DNA from: Methylotenera sp.
Lineage (GTDB): Bacteria; Pseudomonadota; Gammaproteobacteria; Burkholderiales; Methylophilaceae
NCBI GenBank assembly: GCA_027487055.1
Contig: JAIYEJ010000120.1
Location: 1-9,270, forward strand
Reading direction: 5' to 3'
DNA: 9,270 bases
The notes under the pieces are model-generated. The model was not told the DNA's origin. It saw nothing but the letters and a program-made list of their open reading frames with translations, and did no database searches. A program made the position numbers and the translations under genes. This document shows, piece by piece, positions 1-6,045 of the stretch (within the stretch, counting starts at the first letter, position 1; every line of letters starts with the position of its first letter).

Positions 1-222
1 ATTCTACAATCTGAACTTGCGACTGAAAGACAAGCGCTTGAAGAAGCTAAAAAAGCGTATGCAGAAGGCGAATCAAACCCTGAAGTATTTAGAACTGCGG
101 ATGGTGCTGTCAGACGCAATGTACCTAAATTCCAAGAAAAAATGAAAGCGCTTCAAGAAAATGTGGATGCGCATCAACGTAATATTCAATTACTAGAAAA
201 AGAAATAAGCACCATTAATTAG
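1..222 (+). CDS. C-terminal part of a small coiled-coil protein (possibly a DUF4124-type envelope protein)
   Basis: An open frame runs from the window edge to a TAG at 220-222, giving the last 73 residues of a protein whose start lies outside. The segment is highly charged, rich in Glu, Lys, Gln and Ala, with no membrane segment or Cys. Heptad-like spacing of Leu/Ile/Val in both halves suggests a helical coiled coil, interrupted by a short loop around residues 25-40 (Asn-Pro and Asp-Gly). In many betaproteobacteria a small DUF4124-domain periplasmic or lipoprotein gene with a coiled-coil tail sits just before ntrB. That memory is the only reason for the suggested family, because the DUF4124 domain itself would be N-terminal and is not visible. 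It is a real gene end: the codons look natural and it is followed by a promoter-containing gap before ntrB. Confidence 0.6.
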   Translation: MLQSELATERQALEEAKKAYAEGESNPEVFRTADGAVRRNVPKFQEKMKALQENVDAHQRNIQLLEKEISTIN

Positions 223-243
223 TTTGTCGTTTAACGTCAAAGC

Positions 244-259
244 TGGCTTATCTTTTGCT
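244..259 (+). promoter_or_regulatory. Candidate sigma-54 (RpoN) promoter for ntrB-ntrC
   Basis: The site reads TGGCTTATCTTTTGCT. It has the invariant GG (245-246) and GC (257-258) exactly 10 bases apart and differs from the consensus TGGCAYRNNNNTTGCW at one position (T for A). The expected start of transcription is near 270, about 50 bases before the ntrB ATG. This fits autoregulation by NtrC, itself a sigma-54 activator, although no clear NtrC box was seen upstream inside the preceding coding region. Confidence 0.55.
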
Positions 260-279
260 TAAGTTCTTATATATAAACA

Positions 280-306
280 AGCAATCTTAAATTGCTATAC
301 TATAAT
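280..306 (+). promoter_or_regulatory. Inverted repeat abutting a perfect -10 box upstream of ntrB
   Basis: AGCAAT (280-285) and ATTGCT (291-296) form a 6-bp inverted repeat with a 5-base spacer. A perfect TATAAT follows at 301-306. No convincing -35 element lies 16-18 bases before it, so this would be a weak or activator-dependent sigma-70 promoter. The start would be near 313, leaving a leader of under 10 bases before the ATG at 321. The repeat is placed where a repressor or activator could act. It has no T-run and is not a terminator. Confidence 0.3.
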
Positions 307-320
307 ATAGAAGCTTAAAT

Positions 321-1415
321 ATGGTACAACATGTTCCCTCGGGTTTTTCAGGTTTAGAACATCTCGCAACTGCGGTGATGTTACTTAACCAAGCACACCA
401 AGTCGTATACGCCAATCCAAGTACCGAAGTATTATTCGCATTAAGCGCAACGCATATTAATAAAAGCCATATTTCTGAGGTTTTTTTAAATTGCGAAGTA
501 TTACAAACCGCAATTGATAATGCGGTTAAAAATGATAGCCCGTTTCGAGAACACGAGTTTGCGCTTACAACTATGCGCCAGCAATCATTTGCAGTGACTT
601 GTACCGTAACACCTTTTAAAATAGGAGAAGCTACGCTGCTCCTTGAGTTTCAGCAAATGGATCAACAACTTCGCATCGCTAAAGAAGAGCGCATGTTGAT
701 ACAACAGCAAGCGAATTCTGAGTTACTGAGGAACTTAGCCCATGAAATACGTAACCCCTTAGGTGGTTTGCGTGGTGCGGCGCAATTACTAGAGCACGAG
801 TTACCAAGCCCGCATCTGCGAGAATATACGCAAGTGATTATTAAAGAGGCTGATAGGCTACAAAGCTTGATGGATAGGCTGCTAGTGCCGCATCGTGTGC
901 CAAAATATGAGCCAACTAATATTCATGAAGTGTTAGAGCGTGTGCGTAGCCTGCTGTTGGCAGAATCCCCAAATAATATTCGAGTTTTGCGTGATTACGA
1001 TACCAGCTTGCCCGATTTAATCGGAGATAGAGAAAAACTGATTCAAGCAGTGTTGAATATTGCACGCAATGCAGTACAAGCCTTGCAAAATAGTCATACG
1101 CCACATGCAGAAGTAGTGTTTCGCACAAGGTCTCAACGCCAAGTCACACTGTCTAAAAAGCGATATCGCGTTGCAATTCAATTACAGATTTCTGATAATG
1201 GCCCTGGTATTCCTTCTGAAATTAGAGACAGAATTTTCTACCCGCTGGTGTCTGGTCGCGAGGGTGGTAGCGGTCTTGGGCTCGCTTTAGCACAAACTTT
1301 TATTACGCAACACCACGGCATGATTGATTGCGAAAGCAAACCTGGTAAGACGTGTTTTTCGATCTTGCTACCGGTTGAAAGCACTGTCATTAAAAATGCC
1401 ATTATTCAACAGTAA
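321..1415 (+). CDS. glnL: Nitrogen regulation sensor histidine kinase NtrB
   Basis: This is the soluble sensor kinase/phosphatase of the NtrB-NtrC nitrogen system, expected to be controlled by PII (GlnB) and to phosphorylate NtrC. The 364 residues match the usual family length. A PAS-like sensor domain covers about 14-110. The HisKA dimerisation helix carries the phospho-acceptor His141 in NLAHEIRNPLGGL. The ATPase domain shows the N box (NIARNA, 246-251), G1 box DNGPGIP (292-298), an FYPLV F-box (306-310) and the G2 box GGSGLGLALA (315-324). There is no signal peptide or transmembrane helix, as expected. The PAS start fits Met1, preceded by a weak AGAAG at 308-312. ntrC follows after 45 bases on the same strand, so the two are almost surely co-transcribed, probably from the sigma-54-type site at 244-259. 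All catalytic motifs are intact. Confidence 0.95.
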   Translation: MVQHVPSGFSGLEHLATAVMLLNQAHQVVYANPSTEVLFALSATHINKSHISEVFLNCEVLQTAIDNAVKNDSPFREHEFALTTMRQQSFAVTCTVTPFKIGEATLLLEFQQMDQQLRIAKEERMLIQQQANSELLRNLAHEIRNPLGGLRGAAQLLEHELPSPHLREYTQVIIKEADRLQSLMDRLLVPHRVPKYEPTNIHEVLERVRSLLLAESPNNIRVLRDYDTSLPDLIGDREKLIQAVLNIARNAVQALQNSHTPHAEVVFRTRSQRQVTLSKKRYRVAIQLQISDNGPGIPSEIRDRIFYPLVSGREGGSGLGLALAQTFITQHHGMIDCESKPGKTCFSILLPVESTVIKNAIIQQ

Positions 1416-1460
1416 AATATACAAACCAAGCAAAAATAAAACCTTAAGTTAGAGATTACT

Positions 1461-2849
1461 ATGAAACCAATTTGGATATTAGACGACGATAAATCAATTC
1501 GCTGGGTATTTGAAAAAGCCCTTGCACGCACTGATTTAGAATTTAAAACATTTTCTTCTGTGGCAGAAGCGGTTAATGCGCTCAATCATGACCAGCCACA
1601 AGTGATTGTCAGCGATATCCGCATGCCTAATGGCTCGGGCTTAGACTTTTTAGCTGAGGTTAAACAAAGGTTTCCAGAAATTCCTGTCATTATTATGACG
1701 GCATACTCTGACTTAGAAAGCGCAGTAGCCGCTTTTCAGGGAGGTGCTTTTGAATACTTAGCAAAACCGTTTGATGTTGACCAAGCAATCGATGTGATTA
1801 AGCGCGCAGTCGAAGAAACCATGCGCCAAGCAGTAGATAATGTTGCCTTAGAAGAAACGCCTGAAATCATTGGTCAGGCACCGGCAATGCAGGAGGTTTT
1901 TCGTGCGATTGGTCGGTTAAGTCGCTCGCATGCAACTGTGCTGATTAATGGTGAATCTGGTAGCGGTAAGGAACTTGTTGCTAGCGCATTGCATCGCCAT
2001 AGCCCGCGTGCGGATAAACCTTTTATAGCGATTAATACGGCGGCTATTCCAAAGGATTTATTAGAGTCTGAGCTATTTGGGCATGAGCGTGGCGCCTTTA
2101 CGGGCGCAGCTGCAGCTAGACGTGGGCGTTTTGAACAAGCCGACAATGGCACGCTTTTTTTAGATGAAATAGGCGATATGCCTGCGGACTTACAAACAAG
2201 ACTATTGCGTGTACTATCTGATGGTCAGTTTTATCGCGTGGGCGGGCACCAGCCACTTAAGGTCAATGTGCGCGTGATTGCTGCAACACACCAAGATTTA
2301 GAAGAGCGCGTGAAACTAGGGCTTTTCCGTGAAGATTTATTTCATCGTTTAAATGTGATTCGCTTACGCTTACCACCGCTGCGAGAGCGTCGTGAAGATA
2401 TTCCCTTACTTGCAAAGCATTTCCTTGCTCACAGCGCGCAAGAGCTAAATGTTGAGCCTAAGCAACTCTCTGCTGCTGCGCTACGTTATTTAACCGCAGT
2501 TAATTGGAGCGGCAATGTGCGCCAATTAGAAAACGTTTGCCATTGGTTAACGGTGATGGCGCCAGGTCAAAATATCGACGTCGCTGATTTACCGCCCGAA
2601 CTAAAAGAAGACAATTCAAAATCATCAACTGGTAGCTCTTGGCAAGAAGCGCTAGCGATTGATGTAGCTGATGCGCTCAACCGTGGCGAGCAAAATGTGC
2701 TTGAAGCGCGCGCAAAAGAATTTGAACGTGTGATGATAGTTAAAGCCTTGTTGCATACCGGTGGCAGACGTATTGAAGCCGCAAATCAATTAGGCATGGG
2801 GCGCAATACGCTCACACGTAAAATTCAAGAACTTGGAATTGATGACTAA
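1461..2849 (+). CDS. glnG: Nitrogen regulation response regulator NtrC, sigma-54 activator
   Basis: This DNA-binding activator of nitrogen-assimilation promoters is the partner of NtrB. The 462 residues follow the classic three-domain plan. The receiver domain (about 3-115) has the acidic pocket at 8-10, phospho-acceptor Asp52 in SDIRMPNGSG, Thr80 and Lys102. The AAA+ domain (about 135-375) has Walker A GESGSGKE (164-171), the sigma-54 contact loop GAFTGA (211-216), Walker B TLFLDEIGD (231-239) and the Arg-containing FREDLFHRLNV segment (289-299). The C-terminal Fis-type helix-turn-helix lies at about 435-460 (GRRIEAANQLGMGRNTLTRK). AGAGAT at 1451-1456 is a modest ribosome site. The gene lies just downstream of ntrB and ends before the bidirectional terminator at 2984-3014. 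Together, the PAS kinase partner, the NtrC-type receiver and the HTH make NtrC much more likely than other NtrC-like activators. Confidence 0.95.
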   Translation: MKPIWILDDDKSIRWVFEKALARTDLEFKTFSSVAEAVNALNHDQPQVIVSDIRMPNGSGLDFLAEVKQRFPEIPVIIMTAYSDLESAVAAFQGGAFEYLAKPFDVDQAIDVIKRAVEETMRQAVDNVALEETPEIIGQAPAMQEVFRAIGRLSRSHATVLINGESGSGKELVASALHRHSPRADKPFIAINTAAIPKDLLESELFGHERGAFTGAAAARRGRFEQADNGTLFLDEIGDMPADLQTRLLRVLSDGQFYRVGGHQPLKVNVRVIAATHQDLEERVKLGLFREDLFHRLNVIRLRLPPLRERREDIPLLAKHFLAHSAQELNVEPKQLSAAALRYLTAVNWSGNVRQLENVCHWLTVMAPGQNIDVADLPPELKEDNSKSSTGSSWQEALAIDVADALNRGEQNVLEARAKEFERVMIVKALLHTGGRRIEAANQLGMGRNTLTRKIQELGIDD

Positions 2850-2869
2850 AGACCGAATTGTGTAAGTAA

Positions 2870-2980
2870 TTAAGAGTGTTTTTTAGCGTAAATATTACCA
2901 ATAGATTTTAATACACTAGAAGACATATAAACTGCACCTTCCAGAGCACCATAAGTGACATATTTTTTATCTTTAACGCA
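2870..2980 (-). pseudogene. Possible remnant of a gene 3' end
   Basis: In the gap after ntrC, the minus strand holds a stretch ending in TAA at 2872-2870 whose last ~37 codons look coding. It reads approximately CVKDKKYVTYGALEGAV, then YMSSSVLKSIGNIYAKKHS. Codons such as GGT, GCT, GAA, GCA and AAA are typical of the neighbours. There is no in-frame ATG, GTG or TTG start upstream, only one internal ATG (2926-2924), and the frame runs back through the terminator at 2984-3014. If real, it is a tail left after the cysC/oxygenase block replaced or displaced the rest of the gene. A chance open frame cannot be excluded, and the family is not recognised. Confidence 0.25.
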
Positions 2981-2983
2981 TAT

Positions 2984-3014
2984 AAAAACGGCAACTATGG
3001 TTGCCGTTTTTTTT
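2984..3014. terminator. Bidirectional rho-independent terminator between ntrC and the oxygenase-like gene
   Basis: The stem CGGCAAC (2989-2995) / GTTGCCG (3000-3006) closes a TATG loop. It is flanked by five A on the left and eight T on the right, which extend the pairing. It can stop ntrBC transcripts on the + strand (T8) and transcripts of the convergent 3698-3024 gene on the minus strand (T5). Confidence 0.9.
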
Positions 3015-3023
3015 ATTGAAGAT

Positions 3024-3698
3024 TTAAACGTGGATTGCTTTTGCTCTGCTTAGTGGAAACACACTTTGCTTTTGTGCATCAATTTTATTAATAAAAAACA
3101 CCTGCGCTAACCTAGAGTCTGCCATAGTTTTACCAAAAAACTGGTTTGCCGCATGATAATGCTGACCTTCGTAGAGTATTAAAGTGTTGTACATATTATT
3201 TACTCGAACAATTTCATCAAACATGCTGTGGTAACTGGTATCCATCACAATCTCGCCCGATTTAAATCGGACGTCATTATTCTCTAAAGCTTGTAGGTAT
3301 TTCTTTTCATCAAAGTTTTTATTGGGCTTAAATAAAGAAGTGCCTGAATTTAGCGGCGCATCTGGCGTTAAGTAGAGCACTGCAGCAAAAATAGTATTGT
3401 GATCAGTATGAATCACGCCATCTTTATACTCTTCAGTCACGATTTGAAAGTTGGTTGAAATCGCCCAACGCATATAATCGTGCTCAGTATTGTGAAATAT
3501 GGAAATTAATTTACTGCATATTTTTTCATGTAAGGTCTTATCTAAATCAAATAAATCTTTTGACCTACAGCCTGGGAATACATACTTTACATCTGGTATC
3601 TCATGACAATAGGAGTATTTTTGCTTTAATGCAAACGCTCTAATAGCATCTGGGTTTTCATAAAAATTTTCGATAATTGTAACGGGGTATAAATTCAT
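3024..3698 (-). CDS. Putative 2-oxoglutarate/Fe(II)-dependent oxygenase-like protein (DUF6445-like)
   Basis: This 224-residue soluble protein has no signal peptide and no firmly recognised name. The N-terminal pattern (Ile-Glu-Asn-Phe-Tyr-Glu-Asn-Pro-Asp near 9-17), the PGCRS segment (42-46), the HTDHN motif (97-101) with a following AAVLYL strand and NSGTSLF (117-123) recall small 2OG-Fe(II) oxygenases, including DUF6445 proteins and phage-encoded relatives. A plausible iron triad is His97, Asp99 and His180 or His182 (GQHYHAA), with Arg196 (DSRLAQVFF) as a possible 2-oxoglutarate anchor. These assignments are inferences from motif spacing. The gene starts 31 bases after cysC on the same strand and ends at a strong terminator, so the two probably form an operon. 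No Shine-Dalgarno sequence precedes the ATG. A hydroxylase acting with the sulfotransferase at 6046-8037 is possible but unproven. Confidence 0.6.
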   Translation of the reverse strand: MNLYPVTIIENFYENPDAIRAFALKQKYSYCHEIPDVKYVFPGCRSKDLFDLDKTLHEKICSKLISIFHNTEHDYMRWAISTNFQIVTEEYKDGVIHTDHNTIFAAVLYLTPDAPLNSGTSLFKPNKNFDEKKYLQALENNDVRFKSGEIVMDTSYHSMFDEIVRVNNMYNTLILYEGQHYHAANQFFGKTMADSRLAQVFFINKIDAQKQSVFPLSRAKAIHV

Positions 3699-3729
3699 AA
3701 TTATTAAGGGAAAAATATTAAGTGGAATA

Positions 3730-4326
3730 TTAATTGTGAATTATGCCATTTAAGGTAAGATAATTAATGACTTTATCTACACACTCTTCTAGCGACTCTT
3801 CGCCAGTATTTAGAATCAGTTCAGGTTTAGGTGGTGGTTCGTATGGAGATGAAATTCCAGTAAAGTTAGATATTTCTCCACGCCTGGCTTTTGCATATAG
3901 CCCTTTAACATCCCTTTGTTCACAAATACTCAAATCAGCATGACAATAAATCTCTATAAACTCACCTTGATTGAATAGTTTGCGCACTTTTTCTCTGTCA
4001 TTTTGGAAAGGGGAAATAAATGCTGTTAGCGCAATTACTCCAGCCTCTAAAAACAGTTTGCTCATTTCGCCAATCCGGCGGATATTTTCTTGCCTATCTT
4101 TCGCTGTAAACCCTAAATCTGAGCATAAACCATGCCGCACGTTATCTCCATCAAACACATAAGTGCGACACTCCCTATCAAAAAGGGCTTTTTCTACTGC
4201 GTGCGCTAAGGTTGATTTACCTGCGCCAGATAAACCAGTAAACCAAAGAATGACACTTTTGTGACCTGCCTGCTTTTGCCTTTCTTCTTTTTTTACTTGA
4301 CTTTGCTGTTTATAAATATTCTTCAT
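3730..4326 (-). CDS. cysC: Adenylylsulfate (APS) kinase
   Basis: CysC catalyses ATP + APS to PAPS + ADP, providing activated sulfate. The 198 residues match the single-domain family size. Visible motifs are the P-loop GLSGAGKST (31-39), the APS-binding DGDNVRHGL (59-67), the NIRRIGE segment (81-87), the phospho-serine-type FISPF (103-107) and DVKGLYAKARRG (139-150) with a lid around 155-168 ending in SPYEPPPKPEL. All key elements appear intact. The first 24 residues are a Lys/Gln-rich extension common in this family. The gene sits alone: no cysD/cysN, sat or cysH is in the window. It is followed after 31 bases by the oxygenase-like gene, and the PAPS-using sulfotransferase lies nearby on the other strand. 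PAPS for sulfation is therefore the likely purpose, though a role in assimilation with genes elsewhere is possible. No Shine-Dalgarno precedes the ATG. Confidence 0.93.
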   Translation of the reverse strand: MKNIYKQQSQVKKEERQKQAGHKSVILWFTGLSGAGKSTLAHAVEKALFDRECRTYVFDGDNVRHGLCSDLGFTAKDRQENIRRIGEMSKLFLEAGVIALTAFISPFQNDREKVRKLFNQGEFIEIYCHADLSICEQRDVKGLYAKARRGEISNFTGISSPYEPPPKPELILNTGEESLEECVDKVINYLTLNGIIHN

Positions 4327-4335
4327 CTTATTTTA

Positions 4336-4341
4336 ATTATA
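4336..4341 (-). promoter_or_regulatory. Candidate -10 box for a near-leaderless cysC transcript
   Basis: On the minus strand a perfect TATAAT lies at 4341-4336, ten bases before the cysC ATG. Transcription from it would start about three or four bases before the start codon. This fits the absence of a ribosome site. No good -35 box is seen, so the call is tentative. Confidence 0.3.
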
Positions 4342-4386
4342 GTTTTATTACTAATTTAGTTTACATGCATAATACCCTCATACAAT

Positions 4387-4417
4387 AAAACACGGCAACC
4401 GAAGTTGCCGTGTTTTT
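4387..4417 (-). terminator. Rho-independent terminator of the porin gene with a UUCG tetraloop
   Basis: The 9-bp stem CACGGCAAC / GTTGCCGTG (4391-4399 and 4404-4412) closes a loop that reads TTCG on the minus strand. This is the very stable C(UUCG)G tetraloop. A-runs and T-runs on either side extend the stem, and TTTT follows on the minus strand. It lies about 40 bases after the porin stop and before cysC, so it should largely separate porin expression from the cysC operon. Confidence 0.9.
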
Positions 4418-4457
4418 ATTATTACTTTTAACTGTATCAGGCTAAACCTGAATTAAA

Positions 4458-5702
4458 TTAGAAGAATAAGATAGCGCCAAGAGAAATTGTTTTTGAATCG
4501 CCATTTAAAGCACCGATTTCTGTGTCAACTTTTGAGTACTCAGCAACTAAATTCAAATGTTTTGTAATTGGGTGGTATGCACCAATTGTCACCATTTCAT
4601 TGCTGTACTCATCATTACCTAAACCAAGATCACCAGCACCGTTACCTTCTAGAGTTGATTCACCGTATGAAACACCCAATTTAGTACCTACACCTGGAAG
4701 TGTATATGTAGCTTGAACGTACCAGTCTTCTGAATCACGTGGCTTACCGCTTGAGTCAAAACCATCACGTAGTTGAATTGTAGTACCTGAACCTTCACCT
4801 TCGCTATAGTAAGCTGTTAAACCAAAACCAGCTACGTTAACAGTTGCACCGATATCCCAAGCTGTTGCTTCATCGTCAGCTAAAACTGCTGTGCCAAATG
4901 TTAAACCTTCAACATCTTGTGAAAGAGCAGAAGCCCAAACTTTACCGCCAAAGTCGCCCGCCCACTCGTATGAAACTTTACCTTCAAACGCTGGAGATGA
5001 ACCACCACGACCAGAACTTACAGCACTGTCAAATGCACCGTTAGGAGAAGCTGTTGATGCGCCAGCAGCAACTGCGTTCCAAGCTTGTGTTACACCCACT
5101 GTAAAGCTAAAGCCATTCCAGTTTGGTGATGAGTAAGCTGCCTGTGCTTTCCAGTCAGCATACATAAAACCAGTACCAATACGGCCTAAAGTTGTTGTAT
5201 TGCCTGCCAAAAGACCAGCACCAGAACCAACACCTAATAATGTCATGTCATTCAAAATAGCATCAGAAGCGAAAATGCCTAAGTCTTTACCTAATTTGAT
5301 AGAACCCCATGATTTGTCGCCAAATGTTACGAACGCTTGACGGTTTTCTTGTTGTGAACCTTGGATACCTGAACGTGTAGTTGAAGCACCTGGATTGATT
5401 GAGATGGTGAAACCAACATCTAAATCGTTTTGACGTGTTTTACCAGAAACGCTTAAATAGTTAGGTAACAAACCTGTAGTGATGTTTGCCTCAGTACTAC
5501 TATTAGTAGCATTGCTACCGCCTAAAACAGCGCCGCTTGCACCTGTAAAGTCACCTGATTCTTTTGTAGACGTGTAGTATGCGTTTACCACGCCACCGAT
5601 GTCTAAAGTCCAATCGCCAGCTGGAATCATAATACCAGCATTAGCTGCTGATGCTGAAGCCAACAGAGCTGAAGCTACTGCTAAACTTAATTTCGTTTTC
5701 AT
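4458..5702 (-). CDS. Gram-negative outer-membrane porin
   Basis: A 414-residue beta-barrel porin. The signal peptide has Lys2 and Lys4, a hydrophobic Ala/Leu core and an Ala-Asn-Ala site cleaved after about residue 22. The mature part starts with GIMIPAGDWTLDIGG. Alternating hydrophobic/polar strands, many Gly, Tyr and Trp residues, few charged clusters and no Cys fit a 16-strand general porin of the betaproteobacterial type. The chain ends ISLGAILFF, with the C-terminal Phe used by the BAM machinery. A strong AGGAGA ribosome site (5713-5708) supports this start and high expression, unlike its neighbours. It has its own UUCG terminator. Acidic stretches rich in Gly/Ser around 296-310 and 355-370 look like exposed loops or turns. 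The substrate cannot be told from the sequence. Its place between cysC and the sulfotransferase may be chance, or it may be a modification target. Confidence 0.88.
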   Translation of the reverse strand: MKTKLSLAVASALLASASAANAGIMIPAGDWTLDIGGVVNAYYTSTKESGDFTGASGAVLGGSNATNSSTEANITTGLLPNYLSVSGKTRQNDLDVGFTISINPGASTTRSGIQGSQQENRQAFVTFGDKSWGSIKLGKDLGIFASDAILNDMTLLGVGSGAGLLAGNTTTLGRIGTGFMYADWKAQAAYSSPNWNGFSFTVGVTQAWNAVAAGASTASPNGAFDSAVSSGRGGSSPAFEGKVSYEWAGDFGGKVWASALSQDVEGLTFGTAVLADDEATAWDIGATVNVAGFGLTAYYSEGEGSGTTIQLRDGFDSSGKPRDSEDWYVQATYTLPGVGTKLGVSYGESTLEGNGAGDLGLGNDEYSNEMVTIGAYHPITKHLNLVAEYSKVDTEIGALNGDSKTISLGAILFF

Positions 5703-5707
5703 ATAAA

Positions 5708-5713
5708 TCTCCT
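5708..5713 (-). promoter_or_regulatory. Strong ribosome binding site of the porin gene
   Basis: AGGAGA on the minus strand lies five bases before the porin ATG. It is the only clearly strong Shine-Dalgarno sequence in the 3.0-8.0 kb block. It fixes the start codon and suggests an abundant product. Confidence 0.8.
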
Positions 5714-5808
5714 AATTTTTATTTCTAATATACTGCAAAAAGTACTACTAAAATACCCTCATTTTTATACTCTAAATCATAAAGCTAAATAAGCTATAAA
5801 AACGAGAA

Positions 5809-5820
5809 AGTTCGCGAACT
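5809..5820. promoter_or_regulatory. Perfect 12-bp palindrome, candidate operator
   Basis: AGTTCGCGAACT is fully self-complementary. The flanks GAGAA and CTC extend the symmetry imperfectly over about 20 bp (5804-5823). It lies about 107 bp upstream of the porin ATG and stands out as GC-rich in AT-rich surroundings. It resembles a dimeric repressor site. The regulator is unknown. Confidence 0.45.
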
Positions 5821-5931
5821 CTCCCAATAAGACAAATGTAAATTTATTTATTAAGAAGGTGAATTGAAGTATGCCAAAATTTGACTTTACAGGGCAAGCT
5901 ATTTGTTGCTTTTTGTTACAAATTTATTCCC

Positions 5932-5951
5932 ATGTTGTATGAAAGCAACAT
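5932..5951. promoter_or_regulatory. Inverted repeat ATGTTG-N8-CAACAT
   Basis: Two 6-bp arms at 5932-5937 and 5946-5951 are separated by eight bases, about 95-115 bp upstream of the sulfotransferase start. No T-run follows, so it is not a terminator. A protein-binding site is possible, but such a repeat can also occur by chance. Confidence 0.25.
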
Positions 5952-6027
5952 ATTCGCTTTTATGATTTAGTATTTTCACACGTAACTGTTATTAATTTTT
6001 AATGTAAAATCTTCTTCTACTTTCTCT

Positions 6028-6039
6028 AAACTTAAGTTT
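6028..6039. promoter_or_regulatory. Perfect 12-bp palindrome just before the sulfotransferase start
   Basis: AAACTTAAGTTT is fully self-complementary and ends six bases before the ATG at 6046, where a ribosome site would be expected. No Shine-Dalgarno is present. Binding here by a regulator could block transcription, or the site may be AT-rich chance symmetry. Confidence 0.3.
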
Positions 6040-6045
6040 TTAATT

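Larger units (their letters stand above)
5703..6045. other. Divergent regulatory region between the porin and the TPR-sulfotransferase
   Basis: These 343 bp separate two divergently transcribed genes and hold no convincing open frame. On the porin side, minus-strand TATAAA (5769-5764) and TATTAG (5731-5726) are possible -10 boxes. On the sulfotransferase side, TATGAT (5961-5966) and TAAAAT (6005-6010) are possible. None has a good -35 partner, so promoters cannot be fixed. Two perfect 12-bp palindromes and one inverted repeat are listed separately. The length, with several symmetric sites, suggests regulated expression of one or both genes. Confidence 0.5.

Noticed and set aside
280..296. The inverted repeat before ntrB as a terminator of the upstream gene
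   Set aside because: The stem is only 6 bp, AT-rich and not followed by a T-run. A regulatory role near the -10 box fits better.
1874..2152. Minus-strand open frame of 92 codons within ntrC
   Set aside because: It is antisense to the Walker A/GAFTGA region of ntrC, and its composition is that of a shadow frame.
4844..5136. Plus-strand open frames of 66 and 81 codons inside the porin region
   Set aside because: They lie antisense to a complete porin with signal peptide, ribosome site and terminator, and their translations look like complementary-strand shadows (rich in Pro, Gln and Leu).
5809..5820. Reading the GTTCGCGAAC palindrome as a LexA/SOS box
   Set aside because: Known boxes have different arm order or spacing (CTGT-N8-ACAG, GAAC-N4-GTTC or GTTC-N7-GTTC). 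Here GTTC and GAAC are separated by only two bases, and the neighbouring genes are not SOS functions.
5703..6045. A small gene or RNA in the divergent region
   Set aside because: No open frame with a start and ribosome site, no tRNA-like or strong hairpin-plus-T-run structure was found. It reads as regulatory sequence.
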